Of a stretch of DNA of 64,000 bases, positions 1 to 11,624 are shown in pieces (within the stretch, counting starts at the first letter, position 1; each line of letters begins with the position of its first letter). Both the position numbers and the translations under genes were made by a program. This stretch comes from Durusdinium trenchii. Taxonomy: Eukaryota; Sar; Dinophyceae; Suessiales; Symbiodiniaceae. The notes below the pieces were generated by a model. It had not been told where the DNA came from, did not search any database, and worked only from the letters and a program-made list of their open reading frames with translations. The stretch is from NCBI GenBank assembly GCA_963970005.1, contig CAXAMN010021273.1, positions 1,097,319 through 1,161,318 on the forward strand, given 5' to 3'.

Positions 1-178
1 ATGGGACGATGTTGCTTCTGTGGATCCAACGGCATCAGAAGCGTTTGAAACATCCCCAACTCCCCACCTTCTCAGAAGGTATGATTCGCTATGATGGGTC
101 CCTATGTAGAGTCATAGTCCGGGTGGCAGATCCAACTCTTATTGAAGCACCACGATTTTCAACTCGGAGGCACCACTC

Positions 179-457
179 TCAACGCTTCTCCCAGGCGCCC
201 ATGGGTTTCCACCCAGGCGCGACATTAACAAGGAAATGAGTTTCGGCGCGCCCTTCGTGCAGCTGAGCAAGAAACATTGCTTCATCGGCAAAGGCACGCA
301 GGGTGTGACGTATGGGAAGAAGAAAACCATCGGGCAGAAGATCGGCAGTGAAGCTCGGTCTAAGCAAAGCAGCGCGCGCGAAGAGGGGAGCGCACTCCCG
401 CGCGCGCCAAGAACGGGGAAGCGAGTCTTCAGGATCCGAGATGAACTCCGTGAGGAG
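179..457 (-). CDS. Candidate terminal exon, unknown protein
   Basis: After a CAG acceptor (plus 458-460), a 93-codon frame runs to a TGA at 179-181. The composition is protein-like (A, L and E rich; ...RHTLRAFADEAMFLAQLHEG...). It ends with a W-K-P-M-G-A-W-E-K-R tail. The plus-strand reading of the same bases is also open, so the strand is not certain. I recognise no domain. Upstream exons would lie at higher coordinates. Confidence 0.35.
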   Translation of the reverse strand, partial: LLTEFISDPEDSLPRSWRARECAPLFARAALLRPSFTADLLPDGFLLPIRHTLRAFADEAMFLAQLHEGRAETHFLVNVAPGWKPMGAWEKR

Positions 458-493
458 CTGGATCGATACCGTTTCCCATACACTCCATGCATG

Positions 494-545
494 ATATATG
501 CCGATCAATTGACCCCCCAAACCACCCCGATTGATCGGCATATAT
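494..545. repeat. Perfect 16-bp inverted repeat
   Basis: ATATATGCCGATCAAT (494-509) is exactly complementary to 530-545 with a 20-bp C-rich spacer. It may be a hairpin or a tiny MITE remnant. Confidence 0.7.
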
Positions 546-1385
546 GGCATACATTGAACATGCTTCAAGCCACAACGGCGACCCACGACCCGCGACCGCA
601 CACTGGCGACCGGTCTGAAAAAGGGTCGGATCCCCTGGTGGCCGCATGGGGGGTACCACCTCGGTGAAAGGCGCCACGGAGGGGGTCCACCCAAGCAGGA
701 CCAAGCAAAAGCCATCGATCTAAAAGCCTAAACCCGTGGGATCCAGGCAAAGAGCACTATAATAAGCACCAAGCACTGGTGTCACTGCTGCAGCCGTGGC
801 CAGACTCGACCAGACGCAGTACCGGCACCAGCGGCTTCAGCGGTCGGTTTCCAGGGACGCAGTCGCTTCGACCGAAGGATCTGACCGAAGGATCAACGCG
901 ACCCGTTCGGCCCCGACTCTGGAGGGGTCGGATCCCGACTCCTCTCAAGGGGTCTGGGGTCGAACCAATCCCGACGTCCTGAGGGACCAAGGGCTGTGAA
1001 CGGAGCGTCTGGGTACTAGAACTTCCGGTTCGAAGGTGGTAGGGGTGGGTGCCAGGGTCTAAGCCCGGTCTGTCCGTTCTTAGCTGTAACAGTCAGTAAA
1101 GAATCATCCACGATTTTTGAACAAAGCCTGCATGCAACGTAACCATCATCATCCCCTGGGCACTGTTTTGGACATGTGAATGACCTGCACCATGTGAGGT
1201 GGTTTCTCCACCCAAGTCATAGCCCTTGGCAACCAGGTCACAGGTCTAATAAAGTTCAGGAGCTAGGGTGCCTAGGCAACCTGTTGATAACACCAAGGGT
1301 ATACCCAAATCATTTGAGGTGGTCAGCTCCGAATTGATAAATTCACTACCTTTCGGGTTACTCAACTCCAGGCCTTCTGACCCAG

Positions 1386-1765
1386 GCCTTCTCGAAGGTG
1401 AAAGCGAAGATCGATGACGTCAAGCCAATCTTTCTATGGACTGCCACGCCCATGTACAACCCGAACACTGGTCACCCGACAGAGAGTCAGATGGTGAGAG
1501 AGTCATGTCTGGTCCGGTTCACGGTGGGTGGAAGCGTGTGACGGGATGTGAGGGGGGCCCGGGGGGGTCCGATGGCTTCACTGGCTTGCCACACCTTTTT
1601 GATCCTTTTTGCAGATATAGCTCGTCTAAAGACATGTTCAAATGTTGGATGGCTCGACCCAAGCCTCGACTTTTCTCCATGAGTTGACTCCGTGCAGGTG
1701 GATATGTGATGGTGAAAAACTTGCACATCACCAGCAACAAAGCTTTGAGGAACAAGTACGGCTAG
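1386..1765 (+). CDS. Candidate two-exon gene fragment, unknown
   Basis: Exon 1386-1493 has a CAG acceptor, 36 phase-0 codons and an ATG|GTGAGA donor. It includes the run KIDDVKPIFLWTATPMYNP. A second candidate exon, 1698-1765, follows a GTGCAG acceptor, reads YVMVKNLHITSNKALRNKYG and ends at TAG. The phases of the two do not join directly, so at least one exon between them is missing or undetected. The strand of hydrophobics followed by TATPM suggests a folded enzyme core, but I cannot name the family. Confidence 0.5.
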
Positions 1766-1801
1766 ATCCTTTCAGAAACGGTCAGAAACACCCCGCGGGC
1801 G

Positions 1802-1940
1802 ATGGTGTATCTGGAGCCCGCCTTTGCGCAGCTCAGCAGCTCGTCCGAGCCACCGAGCTCCCCGAGACGCGCACGAAAAGAGATGACCGGAGCTCTGGTC
1901 GTGTGCGTCGCGGTGGGGGAAGGTCCACCGTCGTGCAGAT
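1802..1940 (+). CDS. Candidate first exon, unknown
   Basis: ATG at 1802 opens a GC-rich frame (MVYLEPAFAQLSSSSEPPSS, then a basic patch and a valine-rich stretch). It stops at a consensus donor, GTGAGT, at 1941. The overlapping frame starting at 1642 is also open, so this is tentative. Confidence 0.35.
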
Positions 1941-2729
1941 GTGAGTGGTACTCGTGCCTGGTGACTGGTCCATGAAAGGATTCGGTGTGAAGATGGTTGG
2001 AATCCGGGCTCAACAGAATAATGATGAATAATGGTTATAAGAGATTTGGTCCAGATTTGGTGATGATTTGGATGTGTCTTGATCTCCCTCTGGATCCACA
2101 GACCGTGAGGAGGATTCCCAGCCACTTTGGATGTAGGAGGGTCCAGTCGTACCTTTTGAGAAGGTGCCAGTGGATCGCGAGGGTCTCAATCTTCATCGGC
2201 TTCACATCCCTTTCTGCGCCGCCGGTGCCCGGACAGTGAAGCACATGGGCGGACGGTACAGTGACTCACTCCCTGGAAGAGTCCATTGGAAACATGTGAG
2301 GAATACACTCCCTGGAACTCTATGGAAGTGCATGGCATGGCCCAGAAGACCAGTTTCCTTACTCGTCGCCACGGGTTGGAAGCCGGTCTGGCCAAACCCT
2401 TGACACAGCCGGGTTTGGGGGAGAGTGACAATGATAATTATGTGAAAAAACGCCTAGAACCTCGTTAGGCAATAATTTCCGCCCAACGATGCCCAACGCC
2501 ATTTAGGCAGAAAATTCAGCCCGTTTTTGCAAAGAACGCCTAAGCTGTCACATGCATTCTTACATGCAGGAGGCAGAGCCAGAATTTGAATGACAAAAAT
2601 TGAGAAAACAAACGCCTGCCACTTGACGCTAATCCCCAGTCTAAAGTTTTTGAAACTCATGTCGCTCACTCCCCCCCAAAAGGCTACCATTCCGTTGTCC
2701 GTCCAACTACTGATTGTAGTGAGGGGGGA

Positions 2730-2810
2730 ACGGGCAAGAACGCCTAAGTAACGGGCAAGAACGCCCAAGTAACGGGTAAGAACGCCTAAGTGACGGGAAG
2801 AACACCTACG
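2730..2810. repeat. 21-bp tandem repeat, about four units
   Basis: The units are ACGGGCAAGAACGCCTAAGT plus one base, the last unit truncated. AACGCC/TTAGGC motifs continue at 2448-2560, so the array may once have been longer. Confidence 0.75.
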
Positions 2811-2989
2811 CAAAAAAATATTAAAGCAATGAATCAAAGCATAGAAAAACTAAAAACATACAAAAGAGATCACAAGAGAAACATTAAGTGAATTCCTGAC
2901 AAACAAATGTAGCACGGGCAAAGTCGCCTTTACCCATAATAGGCAGAAATTTCTGCCCAAGAAGAGGTTATATGTATATATATTAATAT

Positions 2990-3553
2990 ATATATATATA
3001 TGCTACCCCCAAAAAAAAAAAGTTTTCAGACAAATTTCTTGCTTGTATGTGAGAGTTGTCCTTGATGCTAAAGCAGATGTATTGAAAGCAGATTTGTTCG
3101 TGATGGCCAAGCAGATGTACAACAGATGAAGCCTTTGGATGCATTGGCACAAACAGCTCATTTTGCCTTGCAGATCTCATCAGCGATCAAAGTGCACTAC
3201 GCTGTTCTTAGGAAATTTCTCATTTCCCAAGTGCACAGCTCTCCGGTCGCTACCCAAAGATCTTTCTGCCTTTTGAAATTTTATTTGTTTTGAGCCTGCC
3301 AGTGTTTTCGCAGTTTTTGGTGTACCCCACCTTGCAAAAGTGCTGGCAGGCTCAAGAAAATCGAAAATTTATACCACCAGTATATAGCTTATATTAAATA
3401 TATATTTTTGATCAGATGTAGGAGGATGTTCATTTAGCATTTTGATCAGACGCCACATGCACATTGCAGATTCAGATTTGTTGGTACCCCCCACCTCCCC
3501 TATTTGTCTGAAAGTGTTGATTTTGGGGGGGGGTACCATATATATATATATAT
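2990..3553. mobile_element. MITE-like element with long inverted ends in TA repeats
   Basis: The left end (2991-3035: TA run, GCTACCCCC, A run, then TTTTCAGACAAAT) is repeated in inverse orientation at 3502-3551. Both ends are embedded in TA microsatellite, which hides the target duplication. The interior has no long frame. A related GGCAAAGCTACCCCC end occurs alone near 63510. Confidence 0.55.
3292..3353. repeat. Imperfect hairpin, 22-bp arms
   Basis: GAGCCTGCCAGTGTTTTCGC pairs with the end of the segment (GTGCTGGCAGGCTC). It lies inside the inverted-end element 2990-3553. GGCAGGCTCAAGA recurs near 62074. Confidence 0.65.
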
Positions 3554-4040
3554 TGTATATATATATATTCTTACCTATAATATCCTATAAGTATATGAAT
3601 TATAGAAACCTACAAAGTGAAGTGCTGTTACAAGACTTGCAGTTGACTGGATTAAAACCAGGCCCAAGAGGGTCAAGGGAGAAGAATAAGAGCTCTCTAC
3701 AATGAGTTTAAGGTGGTGAGCTTGTTGCATCCATTAATCAAGCAGCAATTCACATTGATCGAGGGAAATTATTGGGACATGTGGATGAAACTGTCAGCCG
3801 GAGAATTTGAAATAACATGAACAACGTAACGTGGCTGATGTATGATGTTAACCTTCGTCATGGTCGCAAGAAACTTGACGATTCGTCCAAAGGCGTAGTC
3901 CTGCTTAAGAAGAGAGTTATGGTATTCATGCACCAACAAAACTTAGGTGAACTGTGAGGGAGCAACTAAAGTTCAGCTCAGTTCATTCCAGGGTCATTCA
4001 TAATTTCCTCTACGAACAGGTGGTGCCATCCACTTCCATG

Positions 4041-4180
4041 TTACTTCCAGGCTTCCAGGCACAGAGAGTATGCCAACTCGCCCATGAGTTCCATTTTGTC
4101 GGGGTGTGTTTTGAGACCTTTGAAGAACACGTGGACCGTACGTACGGGTCCCTCCATTCGTTTGGGCACGGAACACATGG
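4041..4180 (-). CDS. Candidate terminal exon, unknown
   Basis: The minus frame ends at TAA (4041-4043) with a convincing protein tail. It has the run VRTVHVFFKGLKTHPDKMEL, followed by a short helical end in LEAWK. The upstream boundary is unclear; a CCGCCAG acceptor lies near 4195. Plus-strand frames here are less protein-like. Confidence 0.4.
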
Positions 4181-4891
4181 AACACGGACAACTGGCGGAG
4201 GCCGCGTTTTCGGGCCGAAAACGGGCAAGATTAAGAAAAGACGACCCTGCGACTGAACCCTGTTGTAGAGACACTCCAGGGGCATCTCAAACTTCACCTG
4301 AAGGGTCATGCTCAGGAATAGGTCGTATTCTCCCTTTGCAGAGTTCCTAACACCGAATGAGATAGTCCTGGTTCATCAGCTTTATATCATCTCAGTCATG
4401 CCAATTTAGGTCATTTGATTTCTACAGGAAATTTTCTTTTCACCAAGAGGCCAAGAGGTCTCTAGAAAAGTTGAAAGACGCACTTCGAGGATCTCCCACG
4501 ACCGTCATTTCCTAGCTTGGACGAATTGGGGATTCAAAAAATTCAACAACATCACCAAACATGTTGATGGGAAGGCATCTCATCTCCAACAAACCCTCCC
4601 CTGCATTTGTTTACTGATTCTGATCCATTGGAAAGGACACATGGAAAGGTCTGGGTCATTAATCTGTGCCAATCTAGCAAGGGACACTGAGACAGGGGGA
4701 GTTTACATTGAAGCAAGCTGTTGAACAGACTATCTCAGGTAGTCATGCAACCCATTCCATTCCAAATAAATCCAAACAACAATCATTTTCTGCAAGGCAA
4801 GGATCTTGTATCAAGATTTGATTGGCATGAGGAACTTACAGTCTGGAAACCCACCACGCACCATGAGGATCATGGGCGAAGCTGGTCTCAG

Positions 4892-5400
4892 GGGGCCCTG
4901 TGCCAGCGCGCCGCAGCCTGCACGGCTTCCCCCGTCGCGCAGGTTGCACAACAGTCGCATCCGGAGGAGAGGTCTTGATCGGCTGGAGAGAAGCATCCGG
5001 AGTCGCCCCCACTAACGGAGGGCGTTGTTGCCAAACCCCAAATGCCTGGCGGCGAGGTGGAGGCCAATTGACCCCCTTAAGACCATAGAGGTACTGTACA
5101 TATTGGTGTGTAGATCCAAAAACATGATCAGTTTCCTAATGATCTAATGTTTTTTTGGACTTTCCCATATTCTCTCCAGGATGACCATACTCTATACAAT
5201 ATGATGTTCAGAGGAAGACATGCCAAGTGCGCCAAATTCGGCAGTCCAAGTGAGGTCCGAGCACCGTGCCTTTGCTTGGCAGAGCCTGTCGTGGATTTGA
5301 TGTGTTTTTTTTTATGTTTTTCTTTGCTGTAGTGCCCATGTTGTGGTTTCTCAGAGCTGGCAGGTTCTCGATCCCAGATGGCCCAAACGCCTTCAATTAG
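4892..5400 (+). CDS. Candidate three-exon gene end, unknown
   Basis: Three exons agree in phase. 4892-4942 (17 codons, GALCQRAAACTASPVAQ) lies between a CTCAG acceptor and a CAG|GTTGCA donor. 5180-5249 (TCTCCAG acceptor, DDHTLYNMMFRGRHAKCAKF..., GTGAGG donor) ends with one base over. 5333-5400 (T-rich tract, TGTAG acceptor) supplies the other two bases and ends PDGPNAFN-TAG. The matching phases make this one of the better exon chains. The family is not recognised. Confidence 0.55.
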
Positions 5401-6302
5401 TCACTGACCACTTCTTAGGCCAAGCAAGAAATTACTCAATGACTTGACACAAGAGGCAAAACTGCCACCCTTAGCGGTTTCCAGACTTGCCTTTTCCAGA
5501 CTTGTGCCTCGGAGGTTGTCCACAGGCAATTCCCTGGCCCCCCCACTGTTGACTGGGAGGAAGAGGGGGATTAAGCATTTTCTACTATAGAATATTAATG
5601 AAAAGTCAAAGACATTCAAGAAGTCTTTGACCTGCCTGTTGATTTTCTGGATGAAAGTGAGTGAGGTACATCCTGAAAAACAAATAGAGTTCTGGCTGGG
5701 CTCATCGATCCATAGCAACTGCTGCGACAGATTGCCACTATTTTGGTTACTTACTGTACCATACTGTACCAAAATGAGCTAGGAAGCTACACCATTTGAA
5801 TCAGAATCAGTTCTCTTCTGAAAATAGACATCAAGATAAAACATGTTTGTGTTTGACCATGAACCTATGATTCTTTGCTGCAATGCGACTTCTACGTACG
5901 CGCGCGTCGATCCGCGATGGTTTCTCGTGGCAGGATTGCACGAGATTTGGATTTTCCGGTCAGCCCGATCGCATGGATTCATGGATGGGGATGGGGCGTG
6001 GTCAAGCATACGTCCATGTATCGTATACATTGAAGACAAACAACATGGGCAGGCACGTTCAGTTTTATAGGGATTCCCGCAAGAAAGCTTTCGACCCAGA
6101 ACATGTCAGACAATTTGGGACAGATCCCTGTGGGTGCCCCCCATGGTGTCGTCCAAGCTGAAAGCCTCACCACGTGGTGAGGTCGTGTGATGTTTCTTTG
6201 AGGATACTTTAGAGGTACGACCACGGCACCCCCGAATGGATGGTAGAGTTGGGACATTGGAAACATCCAGAATAACTATAAACATAAATATGTGTTTTCC
6301 AG

Positions 6303-6438
6303 GTTTGATGTGGCCTCGCCAGGTCCTTGACCTGGCCTCCTTGTGTCAAGACCCCGAGGACCCTGATGGGTTGGAGAAACTGGAGGCTGTCACGCAGGTT
6401 TCGGGAGATTCGTGTCAGGAAGAACAAGAACAAATAAG
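6303..6438 (+). CDS. Candidate internal exon, acidic protein
   Basis: Bounded by a TTTTCCAG acceptor and an AAG|GTATAT donor. It encodes about 45 residues beginning LMWPRQVLDLASLCQDPEDP and ending EEQEQI, strongly acidic with leucine-spaced helices. No stop lies in this frame, and the composition is clearly protein-like. Neighbouring exons were not found. A TA microsatellite begins in the donor. Confidence 0.6.
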
Positions 6439-6987
6439 GTATATATATATATATATGAATTCAGATGTCTTTGCTACGGCTGCGAGGAGCTTTATCCTTT
6501 TGAGGAAGCATCAGGCAGTGTCATTCAATTCAAAGGGGTCCTTCTATCATGTGTTATGTTCAACCATGGGTTCCACTCCTTTGCCTTGTACATTCTCAAT
6601 GTGCTTGGAATCACTTTAAGGAGTCCTTGTGTATTTGGTGTCACGGCAATCTACCTGGGAACGGATTAATGTAAAAATGCGTTCACCCATCAGGCGGGGC
6701 ATCCCTCTGGCCCTCCAGGGCTATTGAGGGGAAGAAATCCCCGCAAGAAGCTGCGAACCCAATTCGCTTCGCTCCAACACCAACCAAGACAGGTTGAACA
6801 GCCTTATAGATCTTATAGCCCATCCCACGTGTACTACTACAGGTCCTATAAGGTCTCTCAACCTCTCTTGGGATGAATCGAACGTTGGGAACTACCGCGG
6901 TCGTGAGGATTTTGCCAACCCCCTGGAGCTGAGCAGTCGGGGAGGACGGCAGGGCGGCTGAGCGGGTCTCCTTTCGACTCCCAAGAC

Positions 6988-7080
6988 CTCCATCGCTACG
7001 AACGGGGCTCCTGGCCATACGACCACTAGGAGCATACTACGAACGCGTCCTTGCTCCGTTCGTAGCGATGCCAGGAGCCC
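6988..7080. repeat. Inverted repeat with two modules in swapped order
   Basis: CATCGCTACGAACGG (6988-7002) pairs with its complement at 7055-7069. The adjoining GGCTCCTGGC on the left pairs with GCCAGGAGCCCC on the right, but the two modules are not in mirror order. This points to rearranged copies of a small palindromic unit. Confidence 0.6.
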
Positions 7081-7789
7081 CTAGCTAATGGTGTTCCTAA
7101 ACAAGGGGGCAAGCAAACGGTGTCGGTGCATTCGTTAAGAAAAACAATGCACTTTTGAGACTTCACTTGACTTGACAGGGGACCAAATTGCAATAATTGG
7201 AAACCAACCACTTGAATTTATATAACATGTGTACTCAATGTGAGGTATGAAACAGCAAGATCATTTGATCATGTTCCGTCCACATCACCGCATACTACTT
7301 GCTTGGTTTTGAAGACACCTACTTTACCAAGATGCCACAATATTCACAAACTTGGATGTGAATTGTTCGTCTCCCGAATAGAGTAAGGTCCTTTTCTTTT
7401 GTTGTAAGCTAATAGCTGTTCTCGAACCAATCCGGTCTGGATGCTTTTGATTTGGGACTCTTCCAACTCCAACGTGTCACTGATGATTCTATTCTGAGAG
7501 ATCAAACTTGATCTCCAGCCAGGATGGAGGGACTATGCAATGATGGAGGGAGTGTCTATTGATGTGATGTGAGGTTCAGTTGTCTTGAAGTAGAAAGCTA
7601 GGCTGTGCAAGTTTCAACTCAAAGCCTAGCACCCACCTGTATCCCTCAAGCTCAAAGGTGAACAAGCCCACGCGTGCAACAGAAGCAACAGTTAAGTCAA
7701 GTTAAGTCCACAAAAAGGTCTTCGAAAACGTTCTCAAACTTTACTGCACCATCCAAAATTGGCCAAGTAAGTGTGGCGCGGCGGTGCAG

Positions 7790-7926
7790 GCAAGAAGCTG
7801 GTGCAGAACTTGACTGAGTTTGTGAAGGACCACCCATCCTCCATGCTTCCCAGGCAGGCAAAATGGGACGCCAGGTCGAAGGGGGAAAGGTCCTGTGTGG
7901 AAAAGCTGAACAGCCTGAGCCGTTGA
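7790..7926 (+). CDS. Candidate exon, lysine-rich helical segment
   Basis: A GTGCAG acceptor is followed by 45 codons to TGA: KKLVQNLTEFVKDHPSSMLP, then a mixed basic/acidic tail ending KLNSLSR. The frame is blocked upstream by TAA, which supports an exon edge here. The minus-strand reading of 7697-7960 is cysteine/glycine-rich and less convincing. Function unknown. Confidence 0.5.
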
Positions 7927-8080
7927 AGCAGCCTGAGCAGCCTTTTTTCAGGTAGGACACCAGATGGACGTGCGTTTCTTTTTCACGAGCCTTTTTGGGG
8001 CTTCCACTTCTCCTTCACTGGAGCCACTGGAACCCGGGCAGCCCGGTTCGAGCCGGTTCGGTCCTTCACCCGCTTTTCAG

Positions 8081-8234
8081 GCCGCCCTCATTCCCGCGAG
8101 ACCGGAAGGTGCCATGGCTCCTGGATGTGGGGGAACCTGGCTGGGGAGAGCAGTGCCCAGCTGCCCAGCTGCTGAGCCGATCGAGAGGAGAGAAGAAAAG
8201 CCAAGCCATGGATGTTTTGATCCAGGAACTCTAA
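8081..8234 (+). CDS. Candidate exon, unknown
   Basis: It follows a CGCTTTTCAG acceptor. The frame includes PPSFPRDRKVPWLLDVGEPG and ends KKSQAMDVLIQEL-TAG. A second frame across the same bases is also open, so the call is moderate. It could belong with 7790-7926, whose stop would then be intronic. Confidence 0.38.
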
Positions 8235-8614
8235 GTTGCTAAGCCATGATCGACCCAGGATTTTGGGGACCTGAATTTGTTCACCTTGGATGATCTGGAT
8301 CCTCAGAATCCACGAGGTACCAGGCCAGAGGATTGAGGCCACGCGCTGCTGAGGTCTTGGGGCTTCAGAACGAGCGTCTCGGCATGAAATTGAAGCAAAG
8401 GCCTGTAGCCTCCAAGAATAGGGGTTGCTTCCCGACATGAGGATACATGAGGTATATGATAGGAATTGATAGGAGATAAAAGGGTATTTGGGAAGGGCAG
8501 CCCGGCCGAATGCTTGCAGGCCCCAAAGCTACTTGTCCTCCCTTGGGGCATCTTACTATCCCTTCTTTGACGGAAATGTATATAAATGGAAGCAAAGCCT
8601 TCGGTTAAGGGTAG

Positions 8615-8692
8615 GATGGGCTGACGACCCACTTCCAGCTTGTGTTCAAGGACGAGAGGTTTGGGTGCTCGTCCGAATCGTTCGACGAGTAG
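8615..8692 (+). CDS. Candidate terminal exon, unknown
   Basis: 26 codons after a GGTAG acceptor: DGLTTHFQLVFKDERFGCSS, then ESFDE and TAG. An in-frame TAG overlaps the acceptor, so the frame exists only as an exon. Function unknown. Confidence 0.42.
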   Translation, partial: DGLTTHFQLVFKDERFGCSSESFDE

Positions 8693-10827
8693 GCGACTTG
8701 ATGCGATTTTGAGTTCTCACGAGATTGCATGGAGCAAACATGTCGTTGTTTGATGTCGTTTTCTCTCCTCCACCTCCGCTTCGGACCTCTATCAACAAGG
8801 GATGGAGGGAGGCCTAGAACTTGTTGGCTGCCAGGACCTCCGGGGCCCTCCTAAAAATTATGTTCAAAGACTTTCCGGGGGTCACAAGTCGTTCAAAGCT
8901 TGTACAAAGGCTTGAGAGCAAGCTTATTCCCGGCATCCTCCGATTGGATCCGACCTTTTGAACATGTGCTGAGTGAATTTGAGGAGATCAAAGGACCACA
9001 CTGCCGGGGTGGGTACGGCAGCTGATTTGGCCCAAGATTAAATAATTAGTGTTTCAACGTCCACATTTCAACATGGCCTTCCCGAACACAACCCGATCCT
9101 CCAACACAATCAGCCGTGTGGAACCATGTTGAGCAAGCACAGCACTGGCTCGCAACCCCAGCACACTGGTTGATCTCTCAACATGAAGATAATAGACCAC
9201 CGATGGTAGGACCGATGTTAGCATAATTGTTCGGGGTGTTCGCTCTTGACCCCGAACACCCCGATTCCTCGTGTTGTGATTCGGATGAAGACGTCTTCGT
9301 ACGCTGAGTCATTGAGATGTCCTGAGGGGTGCGAATGTCCATGCGAAGCGCGACAAGCTTGCCATGAATAGCATGTCCATGCGAATGTTGCTAGCCAGAG
9401 TCACTCAGATTGTCATATGTGTTTCATTTTTTTCTTAACCAACCTAGTATATCCTAGTATACCAATCAGACAGCCAGACAGAAGTCAGGAGTGTATATAG
9501 CTCCGCTGAACATTCCATCGGCCATCCACTGTGTCGCACCATGGGGCGAAGAAGCGCCATGGCAGAGCCAAGCTCAGCTGGAAGAGTCACAAGTCCAGGC
9601 CGGTTCCGCGTGCTATGGTCATTGTGCTTGTTACCTTTTTTGAGACCTGTAGAAATGGGTACCGAAAGGCGCAGCGAAAGTCCTGTCATGTTCTGACCCA
9701 GACAAATGGAACTGGAAGTGTGGCATTACGTTAGTTAACTATACCCCATCCAAATAGGAAAGAAGACCTTTTGTCAGCAACACCTTTGATGTGTTACAGT
9801 ACATTGGGAGTGGCCCCTCCATGTATAGGTCACTCTTGGAGTCGATCGTCACTCGTCAGGCCGATCCTTCAGAGCCCGGCGACCCAGGGCGGCGTCACGA
9901 GCCCGGTTCGGCGCGGGCCATTGGACGTCGGTGCCTCTTTGGAAGAGGTGAAAGATGGCGGAAGGCTACCCCAAGAATTCATCCAAACAGTCTAACAGTT
10001 CCTGAAGAGATGGAAAGAGAGATCCAAAAAGCCTGCGTCTATTGAACATGGCCGGCCCTGACGGAGATCTAGATAGCCGCTGTTTCCTAGTGGACGTGCT
10101 AAGAAATGCGAGGAAGCCATTTCCGGCCTGAGGAATTTGAGACTCTCTGGGAGTTCTTCATCCCGGAGCTCGAGAACATCCCAACATGTAACAATGTATT
10201 AATGATGGGTGGCCAAGGCATCTTTCTCAGGGATGAGTTCGAGGTGAAGAAGAATCACCAGCATATGCCAAGGCATATCCAACATTTGGGGTGGCCGGCC
10301 CATTGACAGTAGAAGAAGACGCTCTTTTGCTTCAGACCTGGGAAATCAATTGCTTTAGGTTTCAGGAAGGAAGAGGTGTGCATCGACAGCAGATTCACAT
10401 TTGATAGTATATGATAGTATGTAAATGTGCAAATAGGCAGAAAAACATAGAAAAAACACGTAATTCCTAGAATCCATTACAACAACTGTTCAGCCCTCTC
10501 AGAGGTTCTAGGCATTTCCAGGCGCCAAGTGTTATTTCAAGGGCTTTCCCTGGACCCTTTCCCGCTTTCAGATGTGCTGATGTTCACACCTTCGTATCGA
10601 CCCTAGGGGCGTTCGCTGATCCTCCGCACCGCATGCCTGCTGGCGTGCCTCGGAAAACCTGGAGTTGTTTGTGGATCGGGTGATGCTCCGAAACTGGGGA
10701 AAGTGTTTTAACTTTTTTTCCCGAGCAAATCTAAGAAAAGCGAGATCAGTCTTCGGATGTCTTTGCTTCAAACTTGCAGGTGAAACAAGAACCATCAGGA
10801 CCCCCATGGCCAGGTACCACTGCTCAG
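8693..10827. other. Mostly non-coding stretch
   Basis: I find no exon here that I trust. Frames at 9771-9995 and 10106-10306 (a 66-residue frame with FRPEEFETLWEFFIPELEN) are protein-like but lack clear splice signals. The rest holds the hairpin at 9231 and no recognised repeat. Confidence 0.4.
9231..9264. repeat. Perfect 12-bp hairpin
   Basis: TCGGGGTGTTCG (9231-9242) and CGAACACCCCGA (9253-9264) flank a 10-bp loop. No gene is seen beside it. Confidence 0.7.
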
Positions 10828-10935
10828 ACCAGGGCAGTCTTTTGGTGAAAGTACCGCGGACAGCATGGCCGAAGAAGCGGTTTCAGACATCCTCCTGGAT
10901 TTGGTCCACCGGTCCGCACGTGGAACAACAAACGG
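10828..10935 (+). CDS. Candidate internal exon, unknown
   Basis: A GCTCAG acceptor and a GG|GTGAGG donor bound a frame reading PGQSFGESTADSMAEEAVSD followed by ILLDLVHRSARGTTN. It is an alanine/glutamate-rich helix typical of real protein. ATG at 10865 could also be an initiator. Other frames here are poorer. Confidence 0.48.
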
Positions 10936-11624
10936 GTGAGGGAATCAGGTGTCTCCAAATCACGGCAACTAAACCTGGCAAGGAAACCCAAGTTCTTCTA
11001 TAGTACTGATCTCTATATATATAGGACCTCCCAACTTGGCCAATCGACTTGCCAAGATCTCGCCTGAGTACTCAGAATGAGCATCCAAGTGAGCACCCCG
11101 CAGAGTCTCTGTGTGGGTGGCACAGAAGTGTCCCAAGAAAAGGACTTCAGCCGCATGATGATCTTTGATGAAATGCCACGGATTCGTTCTACCAGAAAGT
11201 GACAACGGCCCCCCCATGGACCAAAGGGAGATACAAACCCTTGCCCTTGAGCCAATTTTCTTGGATTTCATGACCTTCAGTTACTCAGAGCAAAAATTGG
11301 ACTCCGATGCCGTCCTTTTGACTATATATAAAATATAAATGGGATTTGAACAAGTCTTCAGGAAATTGGGGAAATTGGGACATTGCGGAAGGTCGTGCAC
11401 AAGGCACATGCGACACACGGCCGTCTCCAGGTCAATGCAATTGTTTCTGATCGATGATGCAGCATTTTTTTGGGAGGTCCTATATTGTAGGACATGTGGA
11501 GACGGCATTAGACCTCAGGTCCTATATATTGTAAGACATCATTAGAACCTCAAAAAAAATAATCCCTTGATCCCATGTGGCCGCATCCTCCCCCCAGAAA
11601 CCTCGCTGGAGAAACTCACCCACC

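Noticed and set aside
5843..6070. 76-residue plus frame beginning MFVFDHEPMILCCN
   Set aside because: The opposite strand is similarly open, no splice or start signal stands out, and the composition is ambiguous.
11246..11260. Possible spliced-leader relic (minus strand GAAAATTGGCTCAAG)
   Set aside because: Only 10 nt match the leader and the preceding bases disagree. Unlike the LTR match it is not repeated or in a meaningful place.
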